A DNA stretch of 64,000 bases. It comes from Nocardioides sp. URHA0020 (lineage in GTDB: Bacteria; Actinomycetota; Actinomycetes; Propionibacteriales; Nocardioidaceae). The DNA lies in contig NZ_KK211166.1 of the NCBI RefSeq assembly GCF_000620705.1, forward strand, positions 349,962-413,961. The letters run 5' to 3'. This document shows positions 33,729 through 45,500 of this stretch, piece by piece (the stretch's first letter is position 1; each line of letters opens with the position of its first letter). Made by a program: the position numbers and the translations under genes. A model generated the notes under the pieces. The model saw only the letters and a program-made list of their open reading frames with translations. It ran no database searches and had not been told where the DNA came from.

Positions 33729-33744
33729 ATCTTGATGTCAAGAT
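33729..33744. promoter_or_regulatory. MarR-type operator between tam and the marR-like gene
   Basis: ATCTTGATGTCAAGAT is a 16-bp inverted repeat with 7-bp arms and a 2-bp centre, the usual architecture of MarR sites. It lies 17 bp from the tam start and 27 bp from the marR-like start, and overlaps where a -35 for the latter would be. Confidence 0.72.
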
Positions 33745-33759
33745 TCTCGACGGATCCGC

Positions 33760-33765
33760 TACGCT
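33760..33765 (+). promoter_or_regulatory. Candidate -10 of the marR-like gene
   Basis: TACGCT ends 6 bp before the ATG at 33772 and follows the operator by 15 bp. This is consistent with an autoregulated, possibly leaderless, promoter. Confidence 0.35.
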
Positions 33766-33771
33766 CGCGCC

Positions 33772-34260
33772 ATGCGGGACGAGGTCGACGAGCTGGTCGA
33801 GGCGTGGGCGCGCGAGCGTCCCGACCTCGACGTGGCGCCCGTCGAGGTGTTCAGCCGGATCAGCCGGCTGGGCCGGCACCTGGACCTGGCGCGGCGCGAC
33901 GCCTTCACGACCGCCCGCGTGGAGTCCTGGGAGTTCGACGTGCTGGCCGCGCTGCGCCGCGCCGGTGCGCCGTACGAGCTCTCGCCCGGCAAGCTGCTGC
34001 GCGAGACGCTGGTGACCAGCGGGACGATGACCAACCGGGTCGACCGGCTGGTCGACCGCGGCCTGGTGGAGCGGCTGCCGGACCCGCACGACCGTCGCGG
34101 CGTGCTGGTGCGGCTCACGCCCGAGGGCAAGGTCGCCGTGGACAGCGCGTTCGAGAAGCTGCTGGACGCCGAGCAGACCTTCCTCGACGGGCTGCCGGAG
34201 AAGGACCGCGTGAAGCTGGCCGGTCTGCTGCGCACGCTGCTCGCGCCCTTCGCGAGCTGA
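33772..34260 (+). CDS. MarR family transcriptional regulator
   Basis: A 162-residue winged-helix repressor. The recognition region is near 75-105 (SGTMTNRVDRLVDRGLVERL) and the wing is DPHDRRGVLVRLTPEG, both textbook MarR. A perfect 16-bp inverted repeat lies 27 bp upstream, between it and the divergent tam gene, so autoregulation with control of tam is expected. The histidine kinase gene begins 9 bp downstream and may be cotranscribed. Ligand unknown. Confidence 0.92.
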   Translation: MRDEVDELVEAWARERPDLDVAPVEVFSRISRLGRHLDLARRDAFTTARVESWEFDVLAALRRAGAPYELSPGKLLRETLVTSGTMTNRVDRLVDRGLVERLPDPHDRRGVLVRLTPEGKVAVDSAFEKLLDAEQTFLDGLPEKDRVKLAGLLRTLLAPFAS

Positions 34261-34268
34261 GGCCGCAC

Positions 34269-35495
34269 GTGCCCGCCCGGAGCCCCGGCTCGCGCCGTCT
34301 CGTCGTCGCCCTCGGCTGCTGGGTGCTGTCGGCTGGCGCCCTCCTGCTGCTGCCCGTGCTCTCCGAGTCCGACCGGGGCACGCAGCTGCCGGCGGTGGGC
34401 TCCTTCGGATGGTGGGTCGGCGCCGCCCTGCTGACGGCCCAGGCGGGCCTGCTCGTCCGCGCGTGGCAGGCGCCCCGCGCCGTGCTGGTCGCCGTCGCCG
34501 CGGCGGCGCCGCTCGCCGCCCTCGCCGGGCTCGACGACGCCACGAGCCTCACCTCGCTCGCGGTCATGGTCGCGACGTACGTCGCCGCGACGTGCCGGCC
34601 GGTCGCAGCGCTCTGGCCGGCGCTCGTGGCCGCCGCTGTGCTCGTGGCCGCGGGTGGCCTGATCAGCGGCGCCGCGACCGATGCCCCCGCCTCCGAGCTG
34701 GTCGGCGGCTCGCTCCTGCAAGCACTGGGGTCCGTCGGCCTGGCCCTCCTGGTGGCCACCATCGTCAACGCCCGCCGCGACGTCCGGCAGGCCCGCGAGC
34801 GTCAGGTCGAGGCGCTGGAGCGGGAGCAGGTCGCGCTGGTGCAGGCCGCCATCGCCCGCGAGCGGACGGCCATGGCGCGCGAGCTCCACGACATCGCCGC
34901 GCACCACCTGTCGGGGATCGCCGTGATGACGGCCGCGATCGCCACCCAGATCGACGCCGACCCCGCCGCGGCCAAGATCGCCGTCGGGCAGGTGCGCAAG
35001 GAGAGCACCGAGGTGCTGCGCGACCTGCGCAGCCTGGTCGGCCTGCTGCGCGAGGACCAGGCGCCCGGCGAGACCCGCCCGGAGGACCTGCAGGGCGTCG
35101 CGGCGCTCGTCGGCGACCGCGTCGCGGCAGGGCAGCCGGTCGACCTCGCCGTCCTCCACGGCCCCGGAGACCCCGCCCACGGGGTGGGCCCGTTGGCCCA
35201 GCTGGCGGCGTACCGCATGGTGCAGGAGGCGCTGGCCAACGCCGCCCGGCACGCACCCGGTGCCACCGTGCACGTCCTCGTCGACGAGCGCGCCCCGGAC
35301 GTCGTCCGGGTCACGGTCGACAACGGTCCGGGTGGCCCCGGCGACACCGACCCCGGTTCCGGCTTCGGGCTGGTCGGCATGCGCGAGCGCGCAGAGCTCA
35401 CCGGTTCCACGCTCGAGGCGGGGCCCACGGACGACGGCGGCTGGCGGGTGTCCCTCGCGCTGCCCCGCGATGACCCTGCGGAGGAGGACCGATGA
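34269..35495 (+). CDS. Sensor histidine kinase, NarL/DesK type
   Basis: A 408-residue membrane kinase with five or six hydrophobic helices in the first 165 residues and little extracytoplasmic sequence, so it senses within the membrane. A coiled coil leads to the HisKA_3 box with phospho-acceptor His207 in ELHDIAAHH. The ATPase domain has MVQEALANAARHA (N box) and the DNGPG/GFGLVGMRER G boxes. GTG at 34269 lies 9 bp after the marR-like stop. It overlaps its response regulator by 4 nt. Confidence 0.9.
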   Translation: MPARSPGSRRLVVALGCWVLSAGALLLLPVLSESDRGTQLPAVGSFGWWVGAALLTAQAGLLVRAWQAPRAVLVAVAAAAPLAALAGLDDATSLTSLAVMVATYVAATCRPVAALWPALVAAAVLVAAGGLISGAATDAPASELVGGSLLQALGSVGLALLVATIVNARRDVRQARERQVEALEREQVALVQAAIARERTAMARELHDIAAHHLSGIAVMTAAIATQIDADPAAAKIAVGQVRKESTEVLRDLRSLVGLLREDQAPGETRPEDLQGVAALVGDRVAAGQPVDLAVLHGPGDPAHGVGPLAQLAAYRMVQEALANAARHAPGATVHVLVDERAPDVVRVTVDNGPGGPGDTDPGSGFGLVGMRERAELTGSTLEAGPTDDGGWRVSLALPRDDPAEEDR

Positions 35496-36157
35496 TCCGC
35501 GTGGTGGTGGCCGACGACCAGGCGCTGGTGCGTGCGGGCCTGGGCACGCTGCTCGGCGCCGAGCCCGACATCGAGGTGGTGGGCACGGCGGCCGACGGCG
35601 ACGAGGCAGTCGCGAGGGCACGCGAGCTGCGCCCCGACGTCGTCTGCATGGACATCCGGATGCCCGGCCGGGACGGCATCAGCGCCACCCGTGCGCTGTG
35701 CGGTCCCGGCGTGCCGGACCCCGTGCCGGTGCTGGTGCTGACGACGTTCGACATCGACGACTACCTCTTCGGCGCCCTGGAGGCCGGGGCGTCCGGCTTC
35801 CTGCTCAAGGACGCCGATCCCGCGGTCCTGGTCCAGGCGGTGCGGTCGGTGGCGGCGGGCAACGGCACCCTCGACGACGCCCTCACCAAGCGGGTGCTGC
35901 GCGAGGTCGTCGAGCGACGGCAGACCCAGCCGGTGAGCGCGGCCCGCGGGACCGACCTGCTCACCGCCCGCGAGCTGGAGATCGTGCTGCTGCTGGCGCA
36001 GGGCATGTCCAACGAGGAGATCGCCCGCTCGCTGGTCCTCGAGCAGTCGACGGTGAAGTCCCACCTGGCGCGCATCCTGCCCAAGCTCGGCGTGCGGTCC
36101 CGTCTCCAGGCCGCCGTCTGGGCCTACCAGAACAAGGTCGTGGACCTCCCCGACTGA
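35492..36157 (+). CDS. LuxR/NarL-family response regulator
   Basis: A 221-residue regulator. The receiver domain has acidic D8/D9, phospho-acceptor D54 in CMDIRMPG and a conserved Lys in FLLKDAD. The LuxR HTH is at about 155-215 (LTARELEIVLLLAQGMSNEEIARSL, then STVKSHL). It is coupled to the kinase by a 4-nt overlap. The MacB-like exporter follows after 96 bp holding a palindrome, making the exporter its most probable target. Confidence 0.92.
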   Translation: MIRVVVADDQALVRAGLGTLLGAEPDIEVVGTAADGDEAVARARELRPDVVCMDIRMPGRDGISATRALCGPGVPDPVPVLVLTTFDIDDYLFGALEAGASGFLLKDADPAVLVQAVRSVAAGNGTLDDALTKRVLREVVERRQTQPVSAARGTDLLTARELEIVLLLAQGMSNEEIARSLVLEQSTVKSHLARILPKLGVRSRLQAAVWAYQNKVVDLPD

Positions 36158-36172
36158 GTGCTCGCACCGCCG

Positions 36173-36194
36173 GGTTGCATCGAAGGATGCAACC
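36173..36194. promoter_or_regulatory. Palindromic operator candidate before the ABC exporter
   Basis: GGTTGCATC at 36173-36181 and GATGCAACC at 36186-36194 form 9-bp arms around GAAG. There is no T-tract, and the site is upstream of a -10-like TAGCGT at 36241, so it reads as a response-regulator binding site rather than a terminator. Confidence 0.58.
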
Positions 36195-36240
36195 TCCGGA
36201 TCTCGTCCTGACGGCGCTCGTGCCGGCGACGCCGCGCTCC

Positions 36241-36246
36241 TAGCGT
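36241..36246 (+). promoter_or_regulatory. Candidate -10 of the ABC exporter operon
   Basis: TAGCGT ends 7 bp before ATG 36254 with no ribosome site between. The palindrome at 36173-36194 lies about 47 bp upstream of it. Confidence 0.4.
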
Positions 36247-36253
36247 CGTGGAC

Positions 36254-36997
36254 ATGACCTCCTCCCCCACGCTGGCCCCTCCGGCCGTCCACCTGATCGA
36301 CGTCCACAAGACCTATCCCGGCGCCGCGCCGGTGCACGCCGTCCGTGGGGTCTCGCTCGCGCTCGCCCCCGGCTCCTTCACCGCCGTCATGGGCCCCTCG
36401 GGGTCGGGCAAGTCGACGCTGCTCAGCTGCGCCGCCGGCCTGGACACCCCGACCAGCGGCCGGATCCTGGTCGGCGAGCACGAGATCGGCTCGCTCTCGA
36501 GCGACGCGCTGACCCGCTTCCGGCGCGAGCACGTCGGCTTCGTCTTCCAGTCCTACAACCTCATCGGGCACCTGACGGTCGCTGACAACCTCCGGCTGCC
36601 GATGGTGCTGGCCGAGCGCGAGCCCGACCCGGCCTGGCTGGCGGAGCTGGTCGCAGCCGTCGGGATCGCCGGCCTGGAGGGCCGCCGCCCCGGTGAGCTG
36701 TCCGGAGGACAGGCCCAGCGGGTCGCCATCGCCCGGGCCTTGCTTCCCCGCCCGACCGTCGTCCTGGCCGACGAGCCCACCGGCGCTCTCGACTCCCGCA
36801 CCGGGGCCGAGGTGCTCCAGGTCCTGCGGTCGACCGCGCGGCGCTTCGACCAGACGGTCGTGGTCGTCACCCACGACCCCCGGGTCGCGGCCGCCGCCGA
36901 CCGGGTGATCTTCCTCGCCGACGGTCGACTCGTCGACCACCTCGATGCCCCGACCGCCGAGCAGATCACCGCGCGCATGGTCGCGCTGGGCCGATGA
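36254..36997 (+). CDS. ABC transporter ATP-binding protein, MacB/LolD type
   Basis: A 247-residue ATPase. Walker A GPSGSGKST lies at 47-55, the Q loop in FVFQSYNLI, signature LSGGQAQR, Walker B VVLADEPTGALD and switch His in VVVTHD. ATG at 36254 was chosen because a -10-like TAGCGT at 36241-36246 places a transcript start on it; GTG at 36248 would add two residues. It overlaps its permease gene by 4 nt. With the upstream two-component system this is the common layout of peptide- or drug-responsive exporters. Confidence 0.93.
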   Translation: MTSSPTLAPPAVHLIDVHKTYPGAAPVHAVRGVSLALAPGSFTAVMGPSGSGKSTLLSCAAGLDTPTSGRILVGEHEIGSLSSDALTRFRREHVGFVFQSYNLIGHLTVADNLRLPMVLAEREPDPAWLAELVAAVGIAGLEGRRPGELSGGQAQRVAIARALLPRPTVVLADEPTGALDSRTGAEVLQVLRSTARRFDQTVVVVTHDPRVAAAADRVIFLADGRLVDHLDAPTAEQITARMVALGR

Positions 36998-38889
36998 GCG
37001 CCAGGACCGCCGCGGACGTCCAGCAGGCCTGGGCCTCGGTGCGTGCCCACCGCGGCAGCCTGAGCGGCACCTTCGTGGTGATCGCGCTCGCGGCAGCGCT
37101 GCTCGCAGCGACCGGTCGCCTGCTGGAGTCGGGGCTGCGCGCCTCCGGCACCGAGGGGGACACCGGGCTGCTCGCCGCCCTCGCCGGGTCGTTCGCCGGC
37201 ACCGCGCTGGTCGTCGTCGTGCTCGTCGTCGCCTCGACGGTGACGCTGGCCCTGCGCCAGCGTCGTCAGGAGCTCGCCCTGCTGCGCGCCGTGGGCGCGA
37301 CCCGGACCCAGGTGCGGCGCGCGATCCGCACCGAGCTGCTCCTGGTGACCGTCCTCGCTGCGCCGCTCGGCGCCGTACCCGGCCTCCTGGCCGCCGGGGC
37401 GACCCGGCCGCTGCTGCGGGACGCGGGCATGATCGGCGCCGACACCGCCCTGGTGCTCGACCCCGCGGCCGCGCTCGGCGCCGTCGCGCTGCTGCTGCCG
37501 GTCGCACTCGTGGCCGGTCGGCTGGCCACCCGCGAGACGCTGCGCCAGCCGCCGACCGTCGCCGTGCGTGACAGCGGTGTCGAGCACCGCGAGATCGGAC
37601 GCGTGCGCCGGGCTCTCGCGATCGTCACGGCCGCGCTCGGGCTGCTGGCCGCCGGCTCACCGCTGGTGGTGCCGGGCACGGCGGGCAGCGCCTCCGCCGC
37701 GATGTCGGCGCTGCTCCTCGTCGCCGCCGCCGCCCTCGCCGGGCCGCTGCTGGTCACCTGGCTCCTCGCCCGGACCGGCTCGCTCTCCGGGCGGGTCCGT
37801 CGACCCGCCACGCGCCTCGCGCTCGCCAACAGCCGCGGCTTCTCCCGCCGTCTCGCCACGGTCGTCGTCCCTCTCGCCGTGATGGTGGCGGTCGGGACCG
37901 TCCAGGGCAGCGTCAGCTCCGCCGTCGCCACGGCCGGCGCCGAGCAGCTGCGCGCGGGGCTGACGGCCGACCTGGTCGTCACCGACCCGGACGGCGGGCC
38001 GCTCGACGCACCGGCCGTCGCGGCCACCACCGGCGTCCAGCACGCCTACCCGCTGGCCGCCGTGACCGCGCGGGTCCGCACCGACGACGAGGCCGTCCCC
38101 GGACTGGCCTCGCTCTCCTGGGAGTCGGTGGGGCTCCGGGTGCTGCCTGCCGGGGGCGTCGGCACCTCGTACGACCCCGGCGTCGTGGCGGGCTCGCTGA
38201 GGAGCCTCGACGAGCCGGGCACGGTGGCGGTCAGCACCGACGCCCGGTTCGAGACCGGGAAGGGTCTCGGTGACGGCGTCGAGGTCCGGCTGCCGGGCGA
38301 CCACACCACGACGCTGCGCGTCGTCGCGGTCTACGACCAGGGTCTGGGCTTCGGTGGCTACCTCGTCGGCGCTCCCACGATGACCGCCGCCGACGTCCCG
38401 ACCCGGGTCGACACCGTCCTGGTGGAGACCACCGACCCCGACGGTGTACGACGGGAGCTGGCCTCCCGCGGCGTCACGGCGACCACACCGGCGGCGTACG
38501 CCGATGCCGCGACCACCGCGGACGCCGGGGAGCAACGGCTCTCGCTGGTGCTGCTGGTCGCGCTGCTCGCCTTCGTCGCGGTCGCCGCAGCGAACGCGCT
38601 GGTGATGGCCACCGCCGGTCGGCGCGGCGAGCTCGTGCTCCTCCGGCGCACCGGAGCGACCCGGCGCCAGCTGGTCACGATGTCGCTGGTCGAGGCGCTG
38701 GTCACGGCGGGCGTGGCGTGGCTGATCGGCACCGTCGCCTTGGTGCCCGCCGTGATCGGGGTCAGCGCCGGGCTGCTGGGGCTCGCCGTGCCGGTCGTCG
38801 ACCTCACGACGTACGCCCTGCTCAGCGCGGTCGTGCTCGTCGTGGCGGTCGGCTCGATCGTGCCGACCGTGGCCGTCCGGTCGAGGTGA
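36994..38889 (+). CDS. FtsX-like ABC transporter permease
   Basis: A 631-residue permease of the MacB/FtsX superfamily with about eight to ten membrane segments. It has two FtsX-like modules: the first around 20-185, marked by ALRQRRQELALLRAVGATRTQV, and the second around 510-630, marked by GRRGELVLLRRTGATRRQL. An extracytoplasmic region of about 190 residues (about 310-500) lies between them. It forms the mechanotransmission exporter with the ATPase, likely moving lipoproteins, peptides or antimicrobials. Its stop abuts the convergent ABC-F gene with no spacer. Confidence 0.9.
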   Translation: MSARTAADVQQAWASVRAHRGSLSGTFVVIALAAALLAATGRLLESGLRASGTEGDTGLLAALAGSFAGTALVVVVLVVASTVTLALRQRRQELALLRAVGATRTQVRRAIRTELLLVTVLAAPLGAVPGLLAAGATRPLLRDAGMIGADTALVLDPAAALGAVALLLPVALVAGRLATRETLRQPPTVAVRDSGVEHREIGRVRRALAIVTAALGLLAAGSPLVVPGTAGSASAAMSALLLVAAAALAGPLLVTWLLARTGSLSGRVRRPATRLALANSRGFSRRLATVVVPLAVMVAVGTVQGSVSSAVATAGAEQLRAGLTADLVVTDPDGGPLDAPAVAATTGVQHAYPLAAVTARVRTDDEAVPGLASLSWESVGLRVLPAGGVGTSYDPGVVAGSLRSLDEPGTVAVSTDARFETGKGLGDGVEVRLPGDHTTTLRVVAVYDQGLGFGGYLVGAPTMTAADVPTRVDTVLVETTDPDGVRRELASRGVTATTPAAYADAATTADAGEQRLSLVLLVALLAFVAVAAANALVMATAGRRGELVLLRRTGATRRQLVTMSLVEALVTAGVAWLIGTVALVPAVIGVSAGLLGLAVPVVDLTTYALLSAVVLVVAVGSIVPTVAVRSR

Positions 38890-40672
<1,783 letters not shown>

Positions 40673-40680
<8 letters not shown>

Positions 40681-41587
40681 AGGACACCGTGTGCGCTCCC
40701 GCGACCGCGCCCGTCGTGACCAGCACGACGTCGTGCGCCGCCTGCAGCTCGGCCGCGGTCTCGCGGGCCTGGTCGGCGGACTCGCAGAGGAAGACGCAGG
40801 TCGGGCCGGATCCCGTCACGACCCCGCGCAGCGCTCCGGCGGCCTCGCCGGCGTCGATCAGCCTCGCCAGGTCGGGCCGCAGGTCGAGCGCGGCCGGCTG
40901 CAGGTCGTTGTGCAGCGCAGCGGCGAGGGCGCGAGCGTCACCGGCGGCCAGCGCGGCGAGCAGCGGCTCGGGCATGGGGGGTACGACGGGGGCGTCGGGG
41001 AAGAGCCGGTCGAAGTGGCGGTAGATCTCGGGGGTCGACAGGCCGGTCGCCGAGGGCACCAGCACCCACCACCACGTGCCGGCGTCGGGCACGGGCTCCA
41101 CGATCTCACCGCGCCCGGTGCCGAGCGCGGTGCCGCCGACCAGGGCGAACGGCACGTCGCTCCCGAGCTGCGCGGCCAGGGCCAGCAGGTCGTCGTCGGA
41201 GGTGTTGGCCTCCCAGAGACGGTCCAGCGCGACCAGCGCGGCGGCGGCGTCGGCCGAGCCGCCGGCCATGCCCCCGGCGACCGGGATCGCCTTGTCGATG
41301 TGCGCCTCTCCGGACACGGTCAGACCGTGGTGGGCCGCGAGCAGGGTCGCCGCCCGGTCGACGATGTTGTCGCCGGCCAGCGGCACCTGGCTGCGGTCCA
41401 TCCAGTCCGACACCGTGACGTCGACCGACCAGCCGTCCGCGTCGGCGACCGTGAGGTCGTCGTACACCCCGACGGCCTGGTAGACGCTCGTGAGGGGGTG
41501 GAAGCCGTCCTCGCGCGGCGCGCCGACGCCGAGATGGAGGTTGATCTTCGCCGGCGCGCGCACCGTCAACGTCGTGCCCGGTGTCAT
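40673..41587 (-). CDS. ispE: 4-diphosphocytidyl-2-C-methyl-D-erythritol kinase
   Basis: A 304-residue GHMP kinase of the non-mevalonate isoprenoid pathway. The N-terminal [12 protein letters not shown] motif and the ATP loop [15 protein letters not shown] (about 102-116) are diagnostic. The third motif is GSGPTCVFL. It lies between rsmA (4-nt overlap upstream) and the ABC-F gene (8-nt overlap downstream), the standard rsmA-ispE order. Confidence 0.95.
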
Positions 41588-42462
41588 GTGGGGAGCTCCT
41601 GCAGGTCCGGCAGCGCCTCGGCCAGGCGGACGAAGTCGTGGATGGTCAGTGTCTCTCCTCGCGTCAGCGGCTCGATGGCCGCCTCCGCCAAAGCGGCGTC
41701 GACCGCCTCGCCGGGCGCGATGTTGCGCAGCGCGCCGCGCAGCGCCTTGCGGCGGTGGGCGAACGCCGCGTCGACGATCGCGAAGACGCGCTCGCGCGAA
41801 ACGCTGGTCGTCGGGGGCGCGTGGTGCGTCCAGGCCACGAGGCCGGAGTCGACGTTGGGCGCCGGCCAGAAGACGTTGCGGCCGACGGCACCGGCCCGGC
41901 GCACGTCGGCGTACCAGGCCGCCTTCACCGACGGGACGCCGTACACCTTGGAGCCGGGCTCGGCGGCGAGCCGGTCGGCCACCTCCGCCTGCACCATCAC
42001 CAGGCCGTGCCGCAGCGTCGGCAGCAGCGCGAGCAGGTGCAGCAGCACCGGGACAGAGACGTTGTAGGGCAGGTTCGCGACCAGGGCCGTCGGCGGCGGC
42101 CCGGGCACCGAGTCCACCCGCAGCGCGTCGGCCAGGACGACCTCGAAGCTGTCGACCTGCGCCGGGGCGAAGGTCGCGATCGTCTCGGGCAGCAGTCCGG
42201 CGAGCTTGTCGTCGAGCTCGATCGCGGTCACCCGGCCGGCGACCTCGAGCAGGGCGAGGGTCAACGACCCCAGGCCGGGCCCCACCTCGAGCACCACGTC
42301 GTCGGCCGTGACCCCGGACTCCCGCACGATCCGACGGACGGTGTTGGGGTCGATCACGAAGTTCTGGCCACGCTGCTTGGTGGGGTGCAGGTCGAGCCGC
42401 GCGGCGAGCGAGCGCACCTCCGCTGCGCCGAGCAGACGCGGCACGGCGGAGGTCTCGGACAT
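41584..42462 (-). CDS. rsmA: 16S rRNA (adenine1518-N6/adenine1519-N6)-dimethyltransferase
   Basis: A 292-residue KsgA/RsmA enzyme dimethylating two adenines in helix 45 of 16S rRNA. Family motifs are QRGQNFVID, the SAM loop [11 protein letters not shown] (about 58-68), the catalytic NLPYNVS (about 130-136) and [13 protein letters not shown] at 42462. The usual upstream neighbour rpfB is separated here by a divergently oriented M6 protease gene. Confidence 0.95.
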   Translation of the reverse strand: MSETSAVPRLLGAAEVRSLAARLDLHPTKQRGQNFVIDPNTVRRIVRESGVTADDVVLEVGPGLGSLTLALLEVAGRVTAIELDDKLAGLLPETIATFAPAQVDSFEVVLADALRVDSVPGPPPTALVANLPYNVSVPVLLHLLALLPTLRHGLVMVQAEVADRLAAEPGSKVYGVPSVKAAWYADVRRAGAVGRNVFWPAPNVDSGLVAWTHHAPPTTSVSRERVFAIVDAAFAHRRKALRGALRNIAPGEAVDAALAEAAIEPLTRGETLTIHDFVRLAEALPDLQELPT

Positions 42463-42549
42463 GGGCTCAGCGTAGTCAGCGACAGATGGTTACGAATTTG
42501 TGGCCGAAATTGACCGAAATCATCAGTACTGTCCGAGGACTGTCGTTTC

Positions 42550-42569
42550 CAGCGGCCTCGGGGCCGCTG
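42550..42569 (+). other. 5' leader hairpin of the M6 protease gene
   Basis: CAGCGGCC and GGCCGCTG pair around a TCGG loop, 8 bp, ending just before the CGGAGGG ribosome site at 42575. It may stabilise the transcript or tune translation. Confidence 0.5.
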
Positions 42570-42590
42570 CAACTCGGAGGGAAACCCTTG

Positions 42591-45500
42591 ATGAGACGTG
42601 CCATCTCGACCGTGAGCTCGCTCGCGGTCGCGGCCGTACTGCCGTTCGTCGCTACACCCGCCCATGCCACCGAACCCGGTCTGAAGGCCCCGCCCGCCGC
42701 GGCCAAGGACGCGAAGAAGCTCGACAACCGCCCGAGCCCGCTGGCCAGCCAGCGCGCAGCACAGCGCAAGCAGGCCGTCGAGCAGCTCGCCAACGGCGAC
42801 GCCAAGCTCAAGGGCCGCGGCAAGAGCCGCACGATCCAGCTCGCCGACGGGACCGAGGTCGACTACCCGTCGAGCCAGAGCGCCAAGCTGCTGACGTTCC
42901 TCGTGGACTTCGGCGACGGCACGGGCAACCCGGCCTTCCCCACGCAGACCGCGGGGCCGCTCAACAACGAGATCCCGGAGCCGGCCGACAGCGACAACAC
43001 GACGTACTGGAAGTCGGACTTCAACCGGCAGCACTACCAGGACATGTTCTTCAACGGCATGCCCGAGCAGGGCAACGAGTCGTTCAAGGACCTCTACGAC
43101 GAGATGTCCAGCGGTCGCTTCGACCTCGAGGGCGACGTGTCCGACTGGGTCACCGTCGACCACCCGGAGTCCTACTACTCCGCCGCGGACGGCGCGGAGA
43201 ACCAGCCGGAGATGACCAACTTCATCGGCGACTCCGCCAATGCCTGGTTCGCCGCGGCCTCGGAGGGCAAGACGCCCCAGCAGGTCAAGGACTACCTCGC
43301 CCAGTACGACGTCTGGGACCGCTACGACATCGACGGCGACGGCGACTACAACGAGCCGGACGGCTACATCGACCACTTCCAGGCCGTGCACGCCGGCGAG
43401 GGCGAGGAGGCCGGTGCCGCCCCGTGGGCGATCTGGTCGCACCGCTGGTCGGCCAACATCGCCGGGTACGGCGACGTCGGCCCCACGCCGTCGGCGGAGT
43501 GCCCGGCCTGCGCCCCGATCGGTGGCGTCGAGATCGGCAACTCCGGCTACTACATCTACGACTACACGACCGAGCCCGAGAACGGTGGCCTCGGTGTGTT
43601 CTCGCACGAGTTCGGCCACGACCTCGGCCTGCCGGACTACTACGACACCGGCGACGGTGACAACAGCAACGGCTACTGGACCCTGATGGACTCCGGCTCG
43701 TGGCTCGGCCACGGTGAGGACTCGATCGGCACCGGAGCCGGGCACATGGGCCCGACGGAGAAGCTCTTCCTCGGCTGGTACGGCCCGGAGACCGAGGACG
43801 GGTTCGACGACCTCGCGGTCGTCGACGGGCTCTCGGAGGAGCCGCAGGAGATCACCCTCGGCCCGTCGTACCACGCGACGTCCACCGGCAAGCAGGCCGT
43901 GCTCGTCACGCTGCCCGACGGCCACGAGAGTGCCGATGGCCCCCTCGACGGCAACTACCTCTACTCGGGGACGCGTGACGGGACGACGGTCACGGCCACC
44001 AGCCCCACGATCGCCGTGCCCAGCGGCTCGCCCGAGCTGACGGCGAGCGTGTCGTACAGCATCGAGAACGGCTACGACTACGTCTACCTGCAGGCCACCG
44101 ACGACGGCGGGACCACCTGGTCCAACGTCACGACCAGCAAGTCGACCGGGGGTGCCGGGATCACCGGGATCCAGAAGGCCTACACGGACCTGACGGCCGA
44201 CCTCACGGCGTACGCCGGCAAGGACGTGCAGCTGCGGTGGTCCTACGTCACCGACGGCAACACCCACGGGTCGGGCTTCGCGGTCCAGAGCCTCTCCGTC
44301 GGCGACTACTCGACGTCGTTCGGCCCCGACACCGACTGGACCCTCAACGGGTTCTACTCCGTGGTCAACGGCCAGTACGAGTACGACTTCGCGCAGTCCT
44401 ACATGGCTGAGAACCGCACCTTCGACGGCTACGACGAGACCCTCAAGCAGGGCCCGTACAGCTTCGACTACGCGACCTCGGCGCCCAACAAGGTCGACCA
44501 CTACTCCTACGAGGACGGCCTGCTGCTCTACTACTCGAACGGTGCCTACGGGGACAACAACACCAGCGAGCACCCGGGCCGCGGCGCCAACCTGCCGGTC
44601 GACGCCCAGCCCGAGACGATCGTCTGGTCGGGTGACGGCACGCCGTCGGCCGCCAACGGTCGCCTGCAGTCCTTCGACGCGGCCTTCGACGTCGACGAGA
44701 CCCACGCGGTCTCGCTGACCAAGGAGGTGGCCGCGGGTCACCAGTCCGTCGACCTCCCGGCGCACGCCAGCGTCCCGGTCTTCGAGGACACCGACCCCAA
44801 CGCCTACTACGACGCCGACGGCGGCGAGGGCTGGTTCTCCACCAAGGTGGCCGGCACGGGCACGATGATCCAGGTGGTCTCGTCCAACGAGACCACCGAC
44901 GCCAAGGTCCTCAAGATCGGCAGCCGGTTCGTCGCGGAGACCACCGCGGCGGCGTTGACGGGCTCCGGCGCCGTCGACACGACGCTGACGGCCACCGCTC
45001 CGGCGTGGTTCCAGGAGGGTGCGGCCACCTCGGCGGCCACCTGGCTCCGCGACGGCGAGCCGATCGAGGGCGCCGACGGCCTGACCTACACGGTCAAGCC
45101 GGGCGATGTCGGCCACGCCATCCAGGTCTCGTTCACCGGGTCCAAGGAGGGCTACAGCAGCACCGAGTCGGTCAGCGACGCCGTCACGGCCAAGGAGGGC
45201 GCCGCACCCGTGGCGACCAAGGCTCCGAAGATCACCGGCACGGCGAAGGTCGGGTCGACGCTCAAGGTCACCAAGGGGACCTGGCCGGTCGCCGGCACCT
45301 CGAGCTTCGTCTGGTCGATCGCCGGCAAGAAGGTCGGCACCGGCACGTCGTACGTCCTGAAGCCCGCTGACGCGGGCAAGCGGGTGACGGTGACCGAGCG
45401 GTTCGTCAGCCCGGGGTACGCCGACGGCTCGGCGAGCGCCCTGTCCGCGACCGTCGCCAAGGCGAAGGTCTCGCTGTCGGTGAAGGTCGGCAAGGCCAAG

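Noticed and set aside
34802..37507. A long open frame (about 900 codons) on the minus strand opposite the two-component system and exporter.
   Set aside because: Antisense to a kinase, regulator and ATPase that carry all expected motifs.
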